This document shows, in pieces, positions 19,543 to 29,475 of a DNA stretch of 64,000 bases. How positions within the stretch are numbered: position 1 is the first letter of the stretch; every line of letters begins with the position of its first letter. Origin of the DNA: an uncultured Alphaproteobacteria bacterium (GTDB taxonomy: Bacteria; Pseudomonadota; Alphaproteobacteria; HIMB59; GCA-002718135); assembly GCA_902635455.1 (NCBI GenBank), contig CACPNW010000006.1, forward strand, positions 1-64,000, in the 5' to 3' direction. Both the position numbers and the translations under genes were made by a program. The notes under the pieces are model-generated. The model was not told the DNA's origin and did not search any database. It saw only the letters and a program-made list of their open reading frames with translations.

Positions 19543-20664
19543 ATGAATGGAAATAAATTAAAAACTAAAATTTGGATTATTTTAATTACATTGTTAGTTT
19601 CAGTAATGAATATTAATATTCAAGCCAATGAAGCTAAATACAAGACTAAGCGTGTTCCAGCTGAATGGGAACCGCAAGAGGCAATTTGGATGCAATGGCC
19701 TGGCTATTGGGAAAAAGATTATGAATTAACTTTCGCAAAGATGGCTGATATAATTTCACGCTACGAAAAGTTACATATTCTATATAATTCAGATCAAATT
19801 TATACAGAAGCACAAGAATCAATTAGAGAAATAGATTCAGACCCACTGCAAAAAAATATTCATTGGCACAAGGTACCCAATAATAATGCTTGGATGAGAG
19901 ATAATGGGCCTGTTTATGTTTTAAATGATAACGAGTTAAGGATTCAAAATTGGAATTTTGATGCATGGGGTGGTGCTTTTGGTTCAGATATCCCTTTTAA
20001 TTTAGATAATGAAGTCCCAGATAAAGTTGGTGAGATTCTAGGTTTGCCTGTTGATCACATAGAAATCGTACATGAACGAGGTAACTTGGAATTTAATGGA
20101 TCAGACACAGTTATATTAAATTGGAGCACCATTGGTGATCCAAGCCGAAATTTGAACTACAATAAACAGCAGGCTGAAAGTGATTTAAAGAATTACTTCG
20201 GTGTAACTAAAGTTATTTTTATTGAAGGTATTCCAGATGGAGATCTTACAAAAGGACACATTGATGGTATTGCAAGGTTTATTGGACTAAGAACTGTAGT
20301 CGTTGTTCAATGTACAATCCAGTCATTATGTCAACCAGATAGTAAAGATGCTAAGATTTATGATGAGGCAGCTAAAATAATTGAGGAAGCAGGGTTCAGT
20401 GTAATAAGAGAACCTATTGAGGGCTTTGTTAAACACAATGATCAAATGTTTGATACTAATTACATGAACTGGTTAGTTGGAAACGGATTTGTAATCGTAC
20501 CTGGTTTTGGAAATCCAGATACAGATATCAAAGCAAAATCTCGTATAGAAAGCTATTTTCCAAATCGCGATGTCCATCTAATTGAAACGTTAAGTTCTTG
20601 GGCAGCTGGAGGTGGGGTGCACTGTCATACAAATGATCAACCTGCCTTTTCAATATCTAAATAA
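19543..20664 (+). CDS. Exported agmatine deiminase / peptidyl-arginine deiminase family protein
   Basis: A 373-residue PAD_porph-family guanidine hydrolase. The catalytic pattern is complete: W-M-Q-W-P near residue 50, W-M-R-D-N-G (Asp of the substrate site), the conserved G-H-I-D-G, and the nucleophile in G-G-G-V-H-C-H-T-N-D-Q-P-A near the C-terminus. Unlike the second copy at 40142, it begins with a basic then hydrophobic signal peptide (about residues 5-28) and a likely cleavage after I-Q-A, so it should act in the periplasm. The usual substrate of the family is agmatine, giving N-carbamoylputrescine and ammonia. It stands alone; codon choice looks slightly richer in G/C than its neighbours, by eye only. 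Confidence 0.85.
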   Translation: MNGNKLKTKIWIILITLLVSVMNINIQANEAKYKTKRVPAEWEPQEAIWMQWPGYWEKDYELTFAKMADIISRYEKLHILYNSDQIYTEAQESIREIDSDPLQKNIHWHKVPNNNAWMRDNGPVYVLNDNELRIQNWNFDAWGGAFGSDIPFNLDNEVPDKVGEILGLPVDHIEIVHERGNLEFNGSDTVILNWSTIGDPSRNLNYNKQQAESDLKNYFGVTKVIFIEGIPDGDLTKGHIDGIARFIGLRTVVVVQCTIQSLCQPDSKDAKIYDEAAKIIEEAGFSVIREPIEGFVKHNDQMFDTNYMNWLVGNGFVIVPGFGNPDTDIKAKSRIESYFPNRDVHLIETLSSWAAGGGVHCHTNDQPAFSISK

Positions 20665-20716
20665 ATTTTTATAATTCAGTGTAAACTAACTACAAAGTAT
20701 TTTAAAAAAGTTTTTG

Positions 20717-21463
20717 TCAGACTAATGAAATTTTTCCACCCTTTAATCTGATCATATTTTTTATTTCATCAACTACCTCTTGAATATTTTCCATTTCCCA
20801 AGATGATATTACTATATTAACCCCACCCTTTTTTTTATCAAAATAAAAATATGGGTAGCTTCCTATTGAACATTTTTTATATTTTTTTTGAATTTTCTCT
20901 AAATCTAATGCTATAATACTTTCAAAAAGATTTGTATTTACCGTTATTATTTTTTTAGAAAACCCTTTTTGTATTTTATCAAGTACATTAAAAAACATTT
21001 TTTCCATAATTGCAGGCACTCCAGGCAATACGAAAACATTTTCTATTTGATATCCAGGAGCAAATGTCAGAGGATTATGAATTAATTTTACACCTTCAGG
21101 CATTCTCGCCATTTTTTTCCTGCCCTCATTAAAATTATTTTTAGAGTAATAATTTTCTAGAATTTTATAAGCTTCTTTATTGTAAACATATTTTTTTTTA
21201 AATGCCTTTGATATACTTTTTGAAGTTATATCATCATGAGTTGGGCCTATACCACCTGTTGTAAAAACATAAGAAAATTTCTGCTTAAAGTCATTTACAG
21301 TATTTATGATTAATTTCTCATCATCTTTTATCACTATTATTTGTTCAAGTTTAATACCTGACTCAATCAATTTTTTAGCAATAAAATTAGAGTTTGTATC
21401 TTTAGTCCTTCCAGATAAAACCTCATCCCCTATAATAATTACACCTGCGGATAAAATTTTCAT
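20717..21463 (-). CDS. CinA-like molybdopterin-binding domain protein
   Basis: A 248-residue protein with the MoCF/CinA N-terminal fold: I-I-G-D-E-V-L-S-G-R-T-K-D-T-N near residues 10-25, T-T-G-G-I-G-P-T-H-D-D near residue 70, and P-G-V-P-A-I-M near residue 145. It corresponds to the CinA N-terminal half without the C-terminal amidase (PncC) domain. Such short forms are common in alphaproteobacteria and are annotated as competence/damage-inducible or molybdopterin-binding proteins. Possible activities known for the fold are ADP-ribose or FAD pyrophosphatase; neither can be assigned here. It is divergent from map. Confidence 0.86.
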   Translation of the reverse strand: MKILSAGVIIIGDEVLSGRTKDTNSNFIAKKLIESGIKLEQIIVIKDDEKLIINTVNDFKQKFSYVFTTGGIGPTHDDITSKSISKAFKKKYVYNKEAYKILENYYSKNNFNEGRKKMARMPEGVKLIHNPLTFAPGYQIENVFVLPGVPAIMEKMFFNVLDKIQKGFSKKIITVNTNLFESIIALDLEKIQKKYKKCSIGSYPYFYFDKKKGGVNIVISSWEMENIQEVVDEIKNMIRLKGGKISLV

Positions 21464-21550
21464 AATAATTATAATAAAATATTATAATTTTTTACAAATA
21501 ACTATAATTATTCTATTAATTAATTAATAAAAATATTAATCAGGAAAAAC

Positions 21551-22345
21551 ATGGAAAATAATAGTATACCAATACATAAGGATTCAGACTTTGAAGGTAT
21601 GAGAAAGGCAGGTAAGCTAACATCATATATTTTAGATCAATTAGAGGATTTAATTAAACCAGGTATTAGCACCAACGAAATAAATGATTTTTGTCACAAA
21701 TTAATTATCAAAAATAATGCTATTCCTGCACCTCTAAATTATAAAGGATTTCCAAAATCTGTATGCACTTCCGTAAATCATGTAGTTTGTCATGGTATAC
21801 CATCTGATAAAAAAATTTTAAATTCAGGAGATATAATCAATGTTGATATAACAGTAATTTTAGATGGCTGGTATGGAGATAGTTCAAGAATGTTTGTTGC
21901 TGGTAAAATTAATAAAAAAAATTATGATCTAATAAAAACAACATATGAGTGTCTTCTTTTAGGAATTAAAAAAGCTTTACCAGGAAATTATTTTGGAGAT
22001 ATAGGAAGTATAATCCAAAAACATGCAGAGGAAAAAAAATATTCTGTGGTAAGAGATTTTTGTGGTCATGGAATTGGTAAATCTTTTCATACCGCACCAA
22101 GTGTTCTGCATTTCGGAAGACCTGGTGAAGGAGAAAAAATATTACCAGGAATGTTTTTTACAATTGAACCAATGATCAATATTGGAAAATGGGATGTCAA
22201 AATTCTCAATGATGGCTGGACCGCTGTAACAAAGGATAAATCCTTTTCTGCCCAATTTGAACATACGGTTGGAATTACTAAAGATGGCAACGAAATCTTT
22301 ACTCTTTCTCAAAATAATACTGATTTTCCTATAAAAGGAATGTAA
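21551..22345 (+). CDS. map: Methionine aminopeptidase, type I
   Basis: A 264-residue cytosolic metalloprotease removing the initiator methionine. The five metal ligands are in expected contexts: V-D-I-T and G-D-S-S-R-M-F (two Asp), C-G-H-G-I-G (His), F-T-I-E-P (Glu) and Q-F-E-H-T (Glu). The substrate-site His lies in V-C-H-G-I-P. A CAGGAAAA ribosome-binding site lies just before the ATG. It leads a plus-strand group map-purB-bolA-grxD-rarD with short spacings. Confidence 0.96.
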   Translation: MENNSIPIHKDSDFEGMRKAGKLTSYILDQLEDLIKPGISTNEINDFCHKLIIKNNAIPAPLNYKGFPKSVCTSVNHVVCHGIPSDKKILNSGDIINVDITVILDGWYGDSSRMFVAGKINKKNYDLIKTTYECLLLGIKKALPGNYFGDIGSIIQKHAEEKKYSVVRDFCGHGIGKSFHTAPSVLHFGRPGEGEKILPGMFFTIEPMINIGKWDVKILNDGWTAVTKDKSFSAQFEHTVGITKDGNEIFTLSQNNTDFPIKGM

Positions 22346-22364
22346 TAAAGAGAATAATTAAAAA

Positions 22365-23654
22365 ATGATCCCTAGATATAATAGAATAGAAATCGAAAAA
22401 ATTTGGACAAATCAAAATAAATTTAAAATTTGGACAGAAATAGAATGTTTGATAGCTGAAAAGCTAGCTGATATGGGTAAAATTCCCAAAAAAGCAGCAA
22501 AAGATATAAAATCTAAAGTAAGATTTAATGTTAAGGAAATTGAAAAAATAGAAAAAGAAACAAAACATGATTTTGTTGCATATATAAACAATGCAAGTTC
22601 TTATATAGGTGAATCAGCAAAATATTTTCACCATGGTGTAACATCTAGCGATGTAATTGATACTTCTTTTTCAATACAGCTAAATAAAACTGCTATAATT
22701 ATAAGAAAAAATCTTAAAAATTTAATTAAAACATTAAAATCGCAGTCAATAAAACATAAAAAAACTTTAATGATAGGTAGGAGTCATGGAATACACGCGG
22801 AGCCCATTACATTTGGTCTCAAAATGGCTTCATTTTATTATGAATTTTCAAGAAATCTTAATAGATTAGATAATGCTATTGATGAAATTTCTATTTGTGC
22901 AATTTCTGGTCCAGTAGGAACTTATAATTCAATTGACCCAAGTGTAGAAAAATATGTTGCTTCTAAATTAAATTTTAAATGTGAAGATATATCTACACAA
23001 ATTATACCAAGGGATAGGCATGCATATTTCTTTTCAATATTAAGTATAATTGCCTCATCAATTGAAAGAGTAGCTATTGAAATAAGAAACTTGCAAAGAA
23101 CAGAAATTTTAGAAGTTGAAGAATTTTTTGATAAAAACCAAAAAGGATCTTCGGCTATGCCACATAAAAGAAATCCAGTACTAAGTGAAAACCTTACTGG
23201 TGTAGCTAGATATATACGAAGCTCAATTATACCTTTTTTGGAAAATGTAGCTTTATGGCATGAAAGAGACATAAGTCATTCTAGTGTTGAAAGGATACTA
23301 GCTCCAGACATAACAATAGCAGTTGATTTTGCATTAAATAGATTAAACGAAATTATAAAAAATCTAAAAATTTATCCAAAAAATATGAAAAAAAATTTAA
23401 ACTATTTAAATGGGATTCATAAAAGTCAAAATTTACTTTTATTGTTAACTAAAAAAGGTTTATCAAGACAAAAGGCTTATACAATGGTTCAGAAAATTGC
23501 TATGGAATCATGGAATAATAACAAAAAATTTGATGAACTAGTCTTAAAAAATAAAGAAATTATTAAATACATAAATAAAGAAAAAATTGAATCTATCTTT
23601 AAAAAGGAAGATTTTGTTAAAAATATTGACAAGATATATAGGAGAATAAAATAA
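22365..23654 (+). CDS. purB: Adenylosuccinate lyase
   Basis: A 429-residue fumarase/aspartase-superfamily lyase acting twice in purine synthesis, on SAICAR and on adenylosuccinate. The signature loop S-S-A-M-P-H-K-R-N-P is near residue 262. The conserved T-S-S-D-V and G-R-S-H-G-I-H-A-E-P-I-T segments carry the catalytic His residues. Length fits the family. It lies 19 bp after map and 2 bp before bolA. Confidence 0.96.
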   Translation: MIPRYNRIEIEKIWTNQNKFKIWTEIECLIAEKLADMGKIPKKAAKDIKSKVRFNVKEIEKIEKETKHDFVAYINNASSYIGESAKYFHHGVTSSDVIDTSFSIQLNKTAIIIRKNLKNLIKTLKSQSIKHKKTLMIGRSHGIHAEPITFGLKMASFYYEFSRNLNRLDNAIDEISICAISGPVGTYNSIDPSVEKYVASKLNFKCEDISTQIIPRDRHAYFFSILSIIASSIERVAIEIRNLQRTEILEVEEFFDKNQKGSSAMPHKRNPVLSENLTGVARYIRSSIIPFLENVALWHERDISHSSVERILAPDITIAVDFALNRLNEIIKNLKIYPKNMKKNLNYLNGIHKSQNLLLLLTKKGLSRQKAYTMVQKIAMESWNNNKKFDELVLKNKEIIKYINKEKIESIFKKEDFVKNIDKIYRRIK

Positions 23655-23656
23655 TT

Positions 23657-23887
23657 ATGCCTATGAAAAAAGAAGATATTGAAACATTGATAAAAAAATC
23701 AATATCTGATTGTATAGTTGAAATTGAAGATTTAAAAGGTGATGGAGATCATTATAAAGCTACTGTAATTTCTAAATCTTTCAAAGGAATAAATAAAATT
23801 GATCAGCACAAAATGGTCTATAACGCTCTACAGGGTAAAATGGGTAGAGAACTACATGCTTTAATGCTAATAACAAAAACGGAGTGA
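23657..23887 (+). CDS. BolA/IbaG family protein
   Basis: A 76-residue BolA-fold protein. The family core is visible as D-G-x-H-Y (here D-G-D-H-Y-K-A), F-x-G-x-N/K-x-x-x-Q-H-K-M-V-Y and the C-terminal H-A-L-x-L/M-I-T-K-T. BolA proteins pair with monothiol glutaredoxins in [2Fe-2S] cluster handling, and the grxD gene follows directly, with the bolA stop inside the grxD ribosome-binding region. This arrangement is standard in alphaproteobacteria. Confidence 0.92.
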   Translation: MPMKKEDIETLIKKSISDCIVEIEDLKGDGDHYKATVISKSFKGINKIDQHKMVYNALQGKMGRELHALMLITKTE

Positions 23888-23889
23888 AA

Positions 23890-24237
23890 ATGGATACAAA
23901 TACTAATGTAGACGTAAGTCAAAATATAAAAAATGAAATTTCAAATAGTGAAGTAGTCTTATTTATGAAAGGCACACCTGTGTTTCCAATGTGTGGATTT
24001 TCAGCAGCTGTTGTACAAATACTATCAGATTTAGGAGTTAAATTTAACCATGTAAATGTTTTAGATAGTGATGAAATGAGAGAAGGAATTAAAAATTTTT
24101 CTAATTGGCCTACTATTCCACAACTTTATGTGAAAGAAGAATTTATTGGTGGTTGCGACATCGTAAAAGAAATGAATGAATCAGGAGAACTTTTAGAATT
24201 ATTTAATTCCAAAGGAATTAATATTAGTCCTTCATAA
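23890..24237 (+). CDS. grxD: Monothiol glutaredoxin (CGFS type)
   Basis: A 115-residue glutaredoxin with the monothiol active site P-M-C-G-F-S and glutathione-binding motifs W-P-T-I-P-Q-L-Y and G-G-C-D-I. CGFS glutaredoxins bridge a [2Fe-2S] cluster with glutathione and deliver it together with BolA. I chose the ATG at 23890, with GGAG six bases upstream; an in-frame GTG at 23884 would add two residues. The gene is effectively an operon partner of bolA. Confidence 0.95.
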   Translation: MDTNTNVDVSQNIKNEISNSEVVLFMKGTPVFPMCGFSAAVVQILSDLGVKFNHVNVLDSDEMREGIKNFSNWPTIPQLYVKEEFIGGCDIVKEMNESGELLELFNSKGINISPS

Positions 24238-24239
24238 TT

Positions 24240-25154
24240 TTGAAATCATCAAATTTTTATAAAGGAATTTTTTATACATCTTTAGCTTCATTATTCTGGG
24301 GAATGCCTCAGCCTTTATTTTTTAATGAAATTAAATTTATACCAGCTATAGAAGTTGCACTACATCGAGGCTTGTGGTCATTTATATTTTTATTAATAAT
24401 TTTAGTTAGCTTCGGTAAATTTAAAGAATTTATTAATATATTTTATTCATATAAAAAAATATTTATTCTTTCAGTAACAGCTAGTTTAATATCAGTTAAT
24501 TGGGCAGGTTTTATTTTTGCAGTAAGCATTGATAAGGTTCAAGATGCATCAATGGGATATTTTATAACTCCAATGATAAGCATTATTCTTGGATATTTTT
24601 TTTTAAAAGAAAAAATCTCAATGCTTAAATTAACTTCTTTAATATTAATGCTGCTATCAATTTGTTATTTAATTTTAAGCTTAAAAAACTTACCATATAT
24701 AGCTATTTTAATTGGTACTACATGGGGCATATATGGATTATTAAGAAAACAAATTAATGTAACTCCGGAAATTGGATTATTATACGAGTCAGCATTTATT
24801 GCTTTATTTGCTAGTCCATATTTATTTTATTTAAATGCTTCAAATACTGGTTTTTTTTTAAACCACAGCATTACAACATCTTTTTTCTTAGTGATGACAG
24901 GCCTGATAACTATTTTCCCATTATTTTTTTTTAATTTAGGAGTAAAAAATATTTCTTTAGGCTTTGCTGGTGTAATTTTTTATTTAGCACCTTCATTTCA
25001 TTTCATTACATCAGCTTTCATACTTAATGAAAATATCAATGTTCAAAAAATGTTGGCCTTTATAGTTATATGGATAGCAGTAATAATCTTTATAATTGAT
25101 GTTTTTAAAAATGAAAAAAATACTAACGTGAATAAAATTCAATCACTAAATTAG
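24240..25154 (+). CDS. rarD: RarD-like EamA-family transporter
   Basis: A 304-residue membrane protein with ten predicted helices in two EamA repeats. It shows the RarD-type opening K-G[12 protein letters not shown] and the conserved Y-F-I-T-P and W-G-x-Y-G-L-L-R-K segments. RarD proteins are drug/metabolite-superfamily permeases of unclear substrate (chloramphenicol-sensitivity in E. coli). The start is a TTG at 24240, three bases after the grxD stop; the next in-frame Met is at residue 22, inside the first helix, so the TTG is more likely. The end overlaps convergent rpsD by 32 nt. Confidence 0.85.
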   Translation: MKSSNFYKGIFYTSLASLFWGMPQPLFFNEIKFIPAIEVALHRGLWSFIFLLIILVSFGKFKEFINIFYSYKKIFILSVTASLISVNWAGFIFAVSIDKVQDASMGYFITPMISIILGYFFLKEKISMLKLTSLILMLLSICYLILSLKNLPYIAILIGTTWGIYGLLRKQINVTPEIGLLYESAFIALFASPYLFYLNASNTGFFLNHSITTSFFLVMTGLITIFPLFFFNLGVKNISLGFAGVIFYLAPSFHFITSAFILNENINVQKMLAFIVIWIAVIIFIIDVFKNEKNTNVNKIQSLN

Positions 25155-25743
25155 GTTCCATAGTAACAGGGTATGGCACATCATGTATTAATGGAGCTCT
25201 TAAGAAACGTCCTTTAATTTCTTTAGTGTCAACTTCTAAATATTCAGGTATTTCTCTTTCTTGTGATACAATAGATTCTATGATGAGATTCATTTCTTTG
25301 CTTTCATTCTTTAATGAAATTTCATCTCCATCTTTTACTGAATAAGATGGAATATTAACTTTTTTGCCGTTAACTTTAATATGGCCGTGATTTATAATTT
25401 GCCTAGCAGAAAATATTGTTGGAACAAACTTCATTCTATAAACAATTGCATCAAGTCTTCGCTCTAAAAGCTCTATTAGTATTTGGCTTGTATCTCCTTT
25501 TATATTTGATGCTTTTTGATATATTTTTCTAAATTGTTTTTCTGTAAGGTCTCCATAATAAAATTTTAACTTTTGTTTTGCAAAAAGCTGATTTCCATAA
25601 TCAGAAAGCTTTCTTCTTTGATTATCGGCACCATGCTGTCCTGGTCTTGAGTTTCTTTTATTATAAGGACTTTTAGGTCTGCCCCATAGGTTACAGCCTA
25701 ATCTTCTATCGATTTTATATTTTGCAGATATTCTTTTTGTCAT
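25123..25743 (-). CDS. rpsD: Small ribosomal subunit protein uS4
   Basis: A 206-residue S4, the primary 16S rRNA-binding and assembly protein of the 30S subunit. It has the N-terminal [10 protein letters not shown] segment, P-G-Q-H-G near residue 33, and the S4 RNA-binding domain (R-L-D-A-I-V-Y-R-M ... [17 protein letters not shown]). The terminal E-F-Y-S-R is typical. As in many alphaproteobacteria it is outside the main ribosomal operons. Confidence 0.97.
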   Translation of the reverse strand: MTKRISAKYKIDRRLGCNLWGRPKSPYNKRNSRPGQHGADNQRRKLSDYGNQLFAKQKLKFYYGDLTEKQFRKIYQKASNIKGDTSQILIELLERRLDAIVYRMKFVPTIFSARQIINHGHIKVNGKKVNIPSYSVKDGDEISLKNESKEMNLIIESIVSQEREIPEYLEVDTKEIKGRFLRAPLIHDVPYPVTMEPNLVIEFYSR

Positions 25744-25793
25744 TAATTATTGGGGTATATAGAGATAAATTTATTGATGTCAAATCCATTATT

Positions 25794-26516
25794 TCATGAT
25801 TTTGGCTGATTCTTTAGCTTTTTATGCATACCCCATAGCATTCGAAGCTCTTTCTTTGTTAAGCCAATTTTATTATAGATTGAATAGATATTGTCGATCA
25901 TATTACTCTTTTTCTCAACAGGTCTAAAAAAACCCCTAAAATCAAGATCGTTAACCAAAAATTTTATAAAGTTAGAAAGTTCAAGCTTACTAACTTTATC
26001 AATATTTGAAGTTGAGATATTTTTTACTGACGAATTATTTGCTAGAAATAGCTCATAAGAAATTACTGAAACTGCATGTGATAAATTAAGTGATTTATTT
26101 TTATTATAAGTAGGAATGGTAAATAAAAAATTAGCCAATCTAATATCTTGATTTGACAAACCAGAATTTTCGGGACCAAATAATATAGCTGTATTTTTAA
26201 AATTCCTAATTTTTTTTTGTAATGCATTAAAACTATCGTATGTTTTTTTTGTTAAAAAACGTTTTCTATTTGAAGTAGCTATAACTAAATCAAAATTAGA
26301 AACTGCATCTTCTAGGTGATCATAAACTTTAGCTCTATTAATTATTTTATCAGCATGTTTTGCTGAACTCTTTGCTTTTTTACTTGGCCAACCATCTCTA
26401 GGACTAACAATAGATAATTTTGATAATCCGAAGTTATCCATTGCTCTAGCAGCCATTCCAATATTTTCATAAAGCTGAGGTCTTACAAGTATTATAGTTG
26501 GATTTATTTTTTTCAA
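25794..26516 (-). CDS. trmJ: tRNA (cytidine/uridine-2'-O-)methyltransferase TrmJ
   Basis: A 240-residue SPOUT methyltransferase. The opening I-I-L-V-R-P-Q-L-Y-E-N-I-G-M-A-A-R-A-M-D-N-F-G is the TrmJ form of SPOUT motif 1, followed by L-F-G-P-E-N-S-G-L-S-N near residue 118 and I-P-T near the knot. A C-terminal helical extension with R-M-L-W-G-M-H is also TrmJ-like. The family methylates position 32 of tRNA. It starts 1 bp after the cimA stop, so they share a transcript. Confidence 0.92.
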   Translation of the reverse strand: MKKINPTIILVRPQLYENIGMAARAMDNFGLSKLSIVSPRDGWPSKKAKSSAKHADKIINRAKVYDHLEDAVSNFDLVIATSNRKRFLTKKTYDSFNALQKKIRNFKNTAILFGPENSGLSNQDIRLANFLFTIPTYNKNKSLNLSHAVSVISYELFLANNSSVKNISTSNIDKVSKLELSNFIKFLVNDLDFRGFFRPVEKKSNMIDNIYSIYNKIGLTKKELRMLWGMHKKLKNQPKS

Positions 26517-26517
26517 T

Positions 26518-28104
26518 TTATTTATTTAAATCATTAAATAATTTAAAAGTTATACTATCATAGATAGCATTATAAGATGCATCAATAATGTTAGAAGAGA
26601 CACCAACTGTTGTCCAGTGCTGCTTACTATCGTCAGTTGATTCTATGTGCACTCTTGTGATAGCTCCTGTGCCTTTATCTGATGATAAAATCATAACTTT
26701 ATAATCTGTAAGAGTTAAATCTTTCAAAGTTGGATAAAAATTTATTAGCGCTTGACGTAAAGCACTATCAATCGCATTTACTGGACCATTACCAATTCCT
26801 ACTGTCATTTTTTCTTCATTTTTCACTTCTAATTGCACGGTAGCTTCAGAGTCAGTTACTAATTTACCTTTTGCATTCCATCTTCTTTCATCAGTAACTC
26901 TAAATTTATTAAGATTAAAATACTCTTTAATCTGACCAACATGTCTTCTAACAAGAATCTCAAAACTAGCCAGTGCAGTATCATAACTAAAGCCTTCAGC
27001 TTCTTTTTGTTTGATTAAATCAAGTATTTGATTAATTTTGTCACTGTCTATATTGATTTCTAATTTGTTTAATTGGCTTATTAAATTAGCTTTACCAGCT
27101 TGATCGGAAATAATTACATTTCTTGAATTTCCAACTAATTCTGGATCAATATGTTCATATGTTGAAGGATCTTTAGCTACTGCTGAAGCATGCAAACCTC
27201 CTTTATGTGAAAATGCATTTTCACCTACGTAAGGCGCAGTTTTTGATTTAGGCTCATTTAAAAGTTCATTTAATGTATTTGATATTTTTGTAAGTGATTT
27301 AAGATTTTTTTCTTGAATATTAGTATGAAAATTTGTTTTTAGTACCAGTGAAGGAATTAATGATACTAAATTAGTATTTCCACATCTCTCACCCAAACCA
27401 TTAATTGTTCCCTGAACATGTCTAACACCACTATTAACTGCGGCTAAAGCATTAGCTACACCATTCTCAGTATCATTATGAGCATGAATGCCTAATTTTT
27501 CTGAAGGAATAGATTTTTTAACCTCTTCAATTATATCTGAAATTTCATTTGGCAAGGTGCCACCATTTGTATCACATAATACTATCCATCTTACTGATGA
27601 GTTTAAAGCTGTGCTTAAACATTTCAAAGCGTATTGTTTATTTTGTTTAAAGCCATCAAAAAAATGTTCAGCATCATATATCGCTTCTTTATTTTTTGAT
27701 TTTAAATAATTAAAACTATCATTAAGCATTAAAAGGTTTTCATCTTCAGAAATACCTAGAGCATTTTTAACTTGAAAAGATGATGATTTGCCAACAAGAC
27801 ATATTGTGGAAGCATTACTGTTTATTAATGCATTTAACCCAGGATCGTTTTCAGCACTTCTTCCAGGCCTCCTTGTCATACCAAAAGCAGTGAATTTTGA
27901 TTTAGTAAAACTTAAATCACGAGAGAAAAAATCATTATCAGTTGGGTTTGCTCCTGGCCACCCTCCTTCAATATAATCAATGCCTAGTTCATCTAGACTT
28001 TTAGCTATTGTCATTTTATCACTTACAGAAAAATTCACTCCTGTAGTTTGTTGACCATCTCTCAATGTTGTATCAAATAAATAGATTTTATTTTCTTCAG
28101 TCAT
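26518..28104 (-). CDS. cimA: (R)-citramalate synthase
   Basis: A 528-residue DRE-TIM enzyme that condenses pyruvate and acetyl-CoA to citramalate, a threonine-independent entry to isoleucine. The DRE motif is F-D-T-T-L-R-D-G-Q-Q. The metal-ligand H-A-H-N-D and G-L-G-E-R-C-G-N motifs follow, then the HSHK-type H-K-G-G-L-H-A-S-A-V and a C-terminal LeuA-type regulatory domain from about residue 385. The T-T-G-V-N-F-S after the DRE motif and the length point to citramalate synthase rather than LeuA. Confidence 0.93.
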   Translation of the reverse strand: MTEENKIYLFDTTLRDGQQTTGVNFSVSDKMTIAKSLDELGIDYIEGGWPGANPTDNDFFSRDLSFTKSKFTAFGMTRRPGRSAENDPGLNALINSNASTICLVGKSSSFQVKNALGISEDENLLMLNDSFNYLKSKNKEAIYDAEHFFDGFKQNKQYALKCLSTALNSSVRWIVLCDTNGGTLPNEISDIIEEVKKSIPSEKLGIHAHNDTENGVANALAAVNSGVRHVQGTINGLGERCGNTNLVSLIPSLVLKTNFHTNIQEKNLKSLTKISNTLNELLNEPKSKTAPYVGENAFSHKGGLHASAVAKDPSTYEHIDPELVGNSRNVIISDQAGKANLISQLNKLEINIDSDKINQILDLIKQKEAEGFSYDTALASFEILVRRHVGQIKEYFNLNKFRVTDERRWNAKGKLVTDSEATVQLEVKNEEKMTVGIGNGPVNAIDSALRQALINFYPTLKDLTLTDYKVMILSSDKGTGAITRVHIESTDDSKQHWTTVGVSSNIIDASYNAIYDSITFKLFNDLNK

Positions 28105-28140
28105 ATTAAAATTAGCTATTAGACAAATAAATAAATTTTT

Positions 28141-29475
28141 CTATATTTTTCCAAATTTCCTAAGTAATGTCTCTTTGTCTAGTAAAGGGAGGAAATTTTT
28201 TAGCTCAGGCCCTTTGTCTTTTCCTGTCAAAATTAACCTTAAAGGCATAAACAGACCCTTACCTTTTAAGCCTGTTTTGGCATTAATAGATTTTGTCCAA
28301 TTATCCCATGTTTCATAAGAAAATGGATCCTCAGGAATAAACTCTAACGCAGCTTCAACCAGACTGTTAGGAATATCATATTTTCCTATTTCTATAGTAG
28401 CATCAATTGTGTCTAACCAAGTTTCAACATCCTTTAAAAAATCTATATTGTTTTGTGAAAATTTCCATAGTTTTTTTAAATCAATATTATTTTTTGATAA
28501 CTTAATTTTTGATTTAATTTGCTCATAATCATAAATTTTTAAAACATCTGAATTTAATGATGTAAGTACATTATCAGAAAATTTAGCTGATGAATTTGAT
28601 ATATTTTTCAAATCAAAATTATTAACTATATTATCTATTTTTGTTTCAGGATTAATATCTTCGCTAGATCCAATATTTAATAAATAATTTAAAATAGTAA
28701 TATTTTCATATCCATCATTTTTTAAACTTTCTATGGATAGGCTGCCTAATCTTTTAGCAAAACCTTTTCCTTTTTGGTCAGTTAAAAATGGATGATGAGC
28801 GAAGTTTGGAATTTTAGAATTAAAAGATTCAAAAAGTTGAATATGATATGCTGTATTGCTAATATGATCTTCGCCTCTAATTATGTCAGTTATTTCTTCT
28901 TTAATATCATCAACAACAGAAGGTAAATGATATAATAAACTTCCATCACCTCTTATTAAAATTGGGTCACTTAAATTTTTACTATCAAAGCTTACTTTTC
29001 CTTTAATTGAATCATTCCAACTAATTATTTTATCTTCTAATTTAAATCTCCAGTGAGGCTTAAAACCTTCTGAAAGTTTCTTATTAATTTCCTCTTGTGA
29101 TAATCTAAGAGAAGCTCTGTCATATATAGGAGGTTTGCCTGAAGAAAGTAATGCTTTTTTCTTTAGTGATAACTCCTCTTCAGTTTCAAAACATGGATAA
29201 ATTCTTTTCAAATCTTTAAGCTGATTAATATGTTTTTCATATATTTTTTTTCTAGAAGATTGATTGAAAGTTCTGCTCCATTTTAGTCCAAGCCAATCAA
29301 GATTTTCTTTAATACTTATTTCAAATTCTTTTTTACATCTATTAATATCAGTATCATCAATTCGAAGAATAAATTCTCCTTTATTTTTTTGAGTATATGC
29401 CCAATTTAAAACTGCTGAACGAGCATTACCAACATGCAATAAACCAGTAGGGCTTGGAGCAAATCTAGATCGCAT
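28141..29475 (-). CDS. gltX: Glutamyl-tRNA synthetase
   Basis: A 444-residue class I synthetase. The HIGH motif appears as H-V-G-N after P-S-P-T-G-L-L. The KMSKS-type motif appears as G-F-A-K-R-L-G-S-L-S; the usual L-S-K-R becomes A-K-R, keeping the lysine. The L-G-S-L-S continuation is the style of the GltX2 paralogue found in many alphaproteobacteria, which carry two gltX copies. Which tRNA (Glu or Gln) it charges cannot be decided here. It starts 1 nt from the nadE stop. Confidence 0.92.
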   Translation of the reverse strand: MRSRFAPSPTGLLHVGNARSAVLNWAYTQKNKGEFILRIDDTDINRCKKEFEISIKENLDWLGLKWSRTFNQSSRKKIYEKHINQLKDLKRIYPCFETEEELSLKKKALLSSGKPPIYDRASLRLSQEEINKKLSEGFKPHWRFKLEDKIISWNDSIKGKVSFDSKNLSDPILIRGDGSLLYHLPSVVDDIKEEITDIIRGEDHISNTAYHIQLFESFNSKIPNFAHHPFLTDQKGKGFAKRLGSLSIESLKNDGYENITILNYLLNIGSSEDINPETKIDNIVNNFDLKNISNSSAKFSDNVLTSLNSDVLKIYDYEQIKSKIKLSKNNIDLKKLWKFSQNNIDFLKDVETWLDTIDATIEIGKYDIPNSLVEAALEFIPEDPFSYETWDNWTKSINAKTGLKGKGLFMPLRLILTGKDKGPELKNFLPLLDKETLLRKFGKI

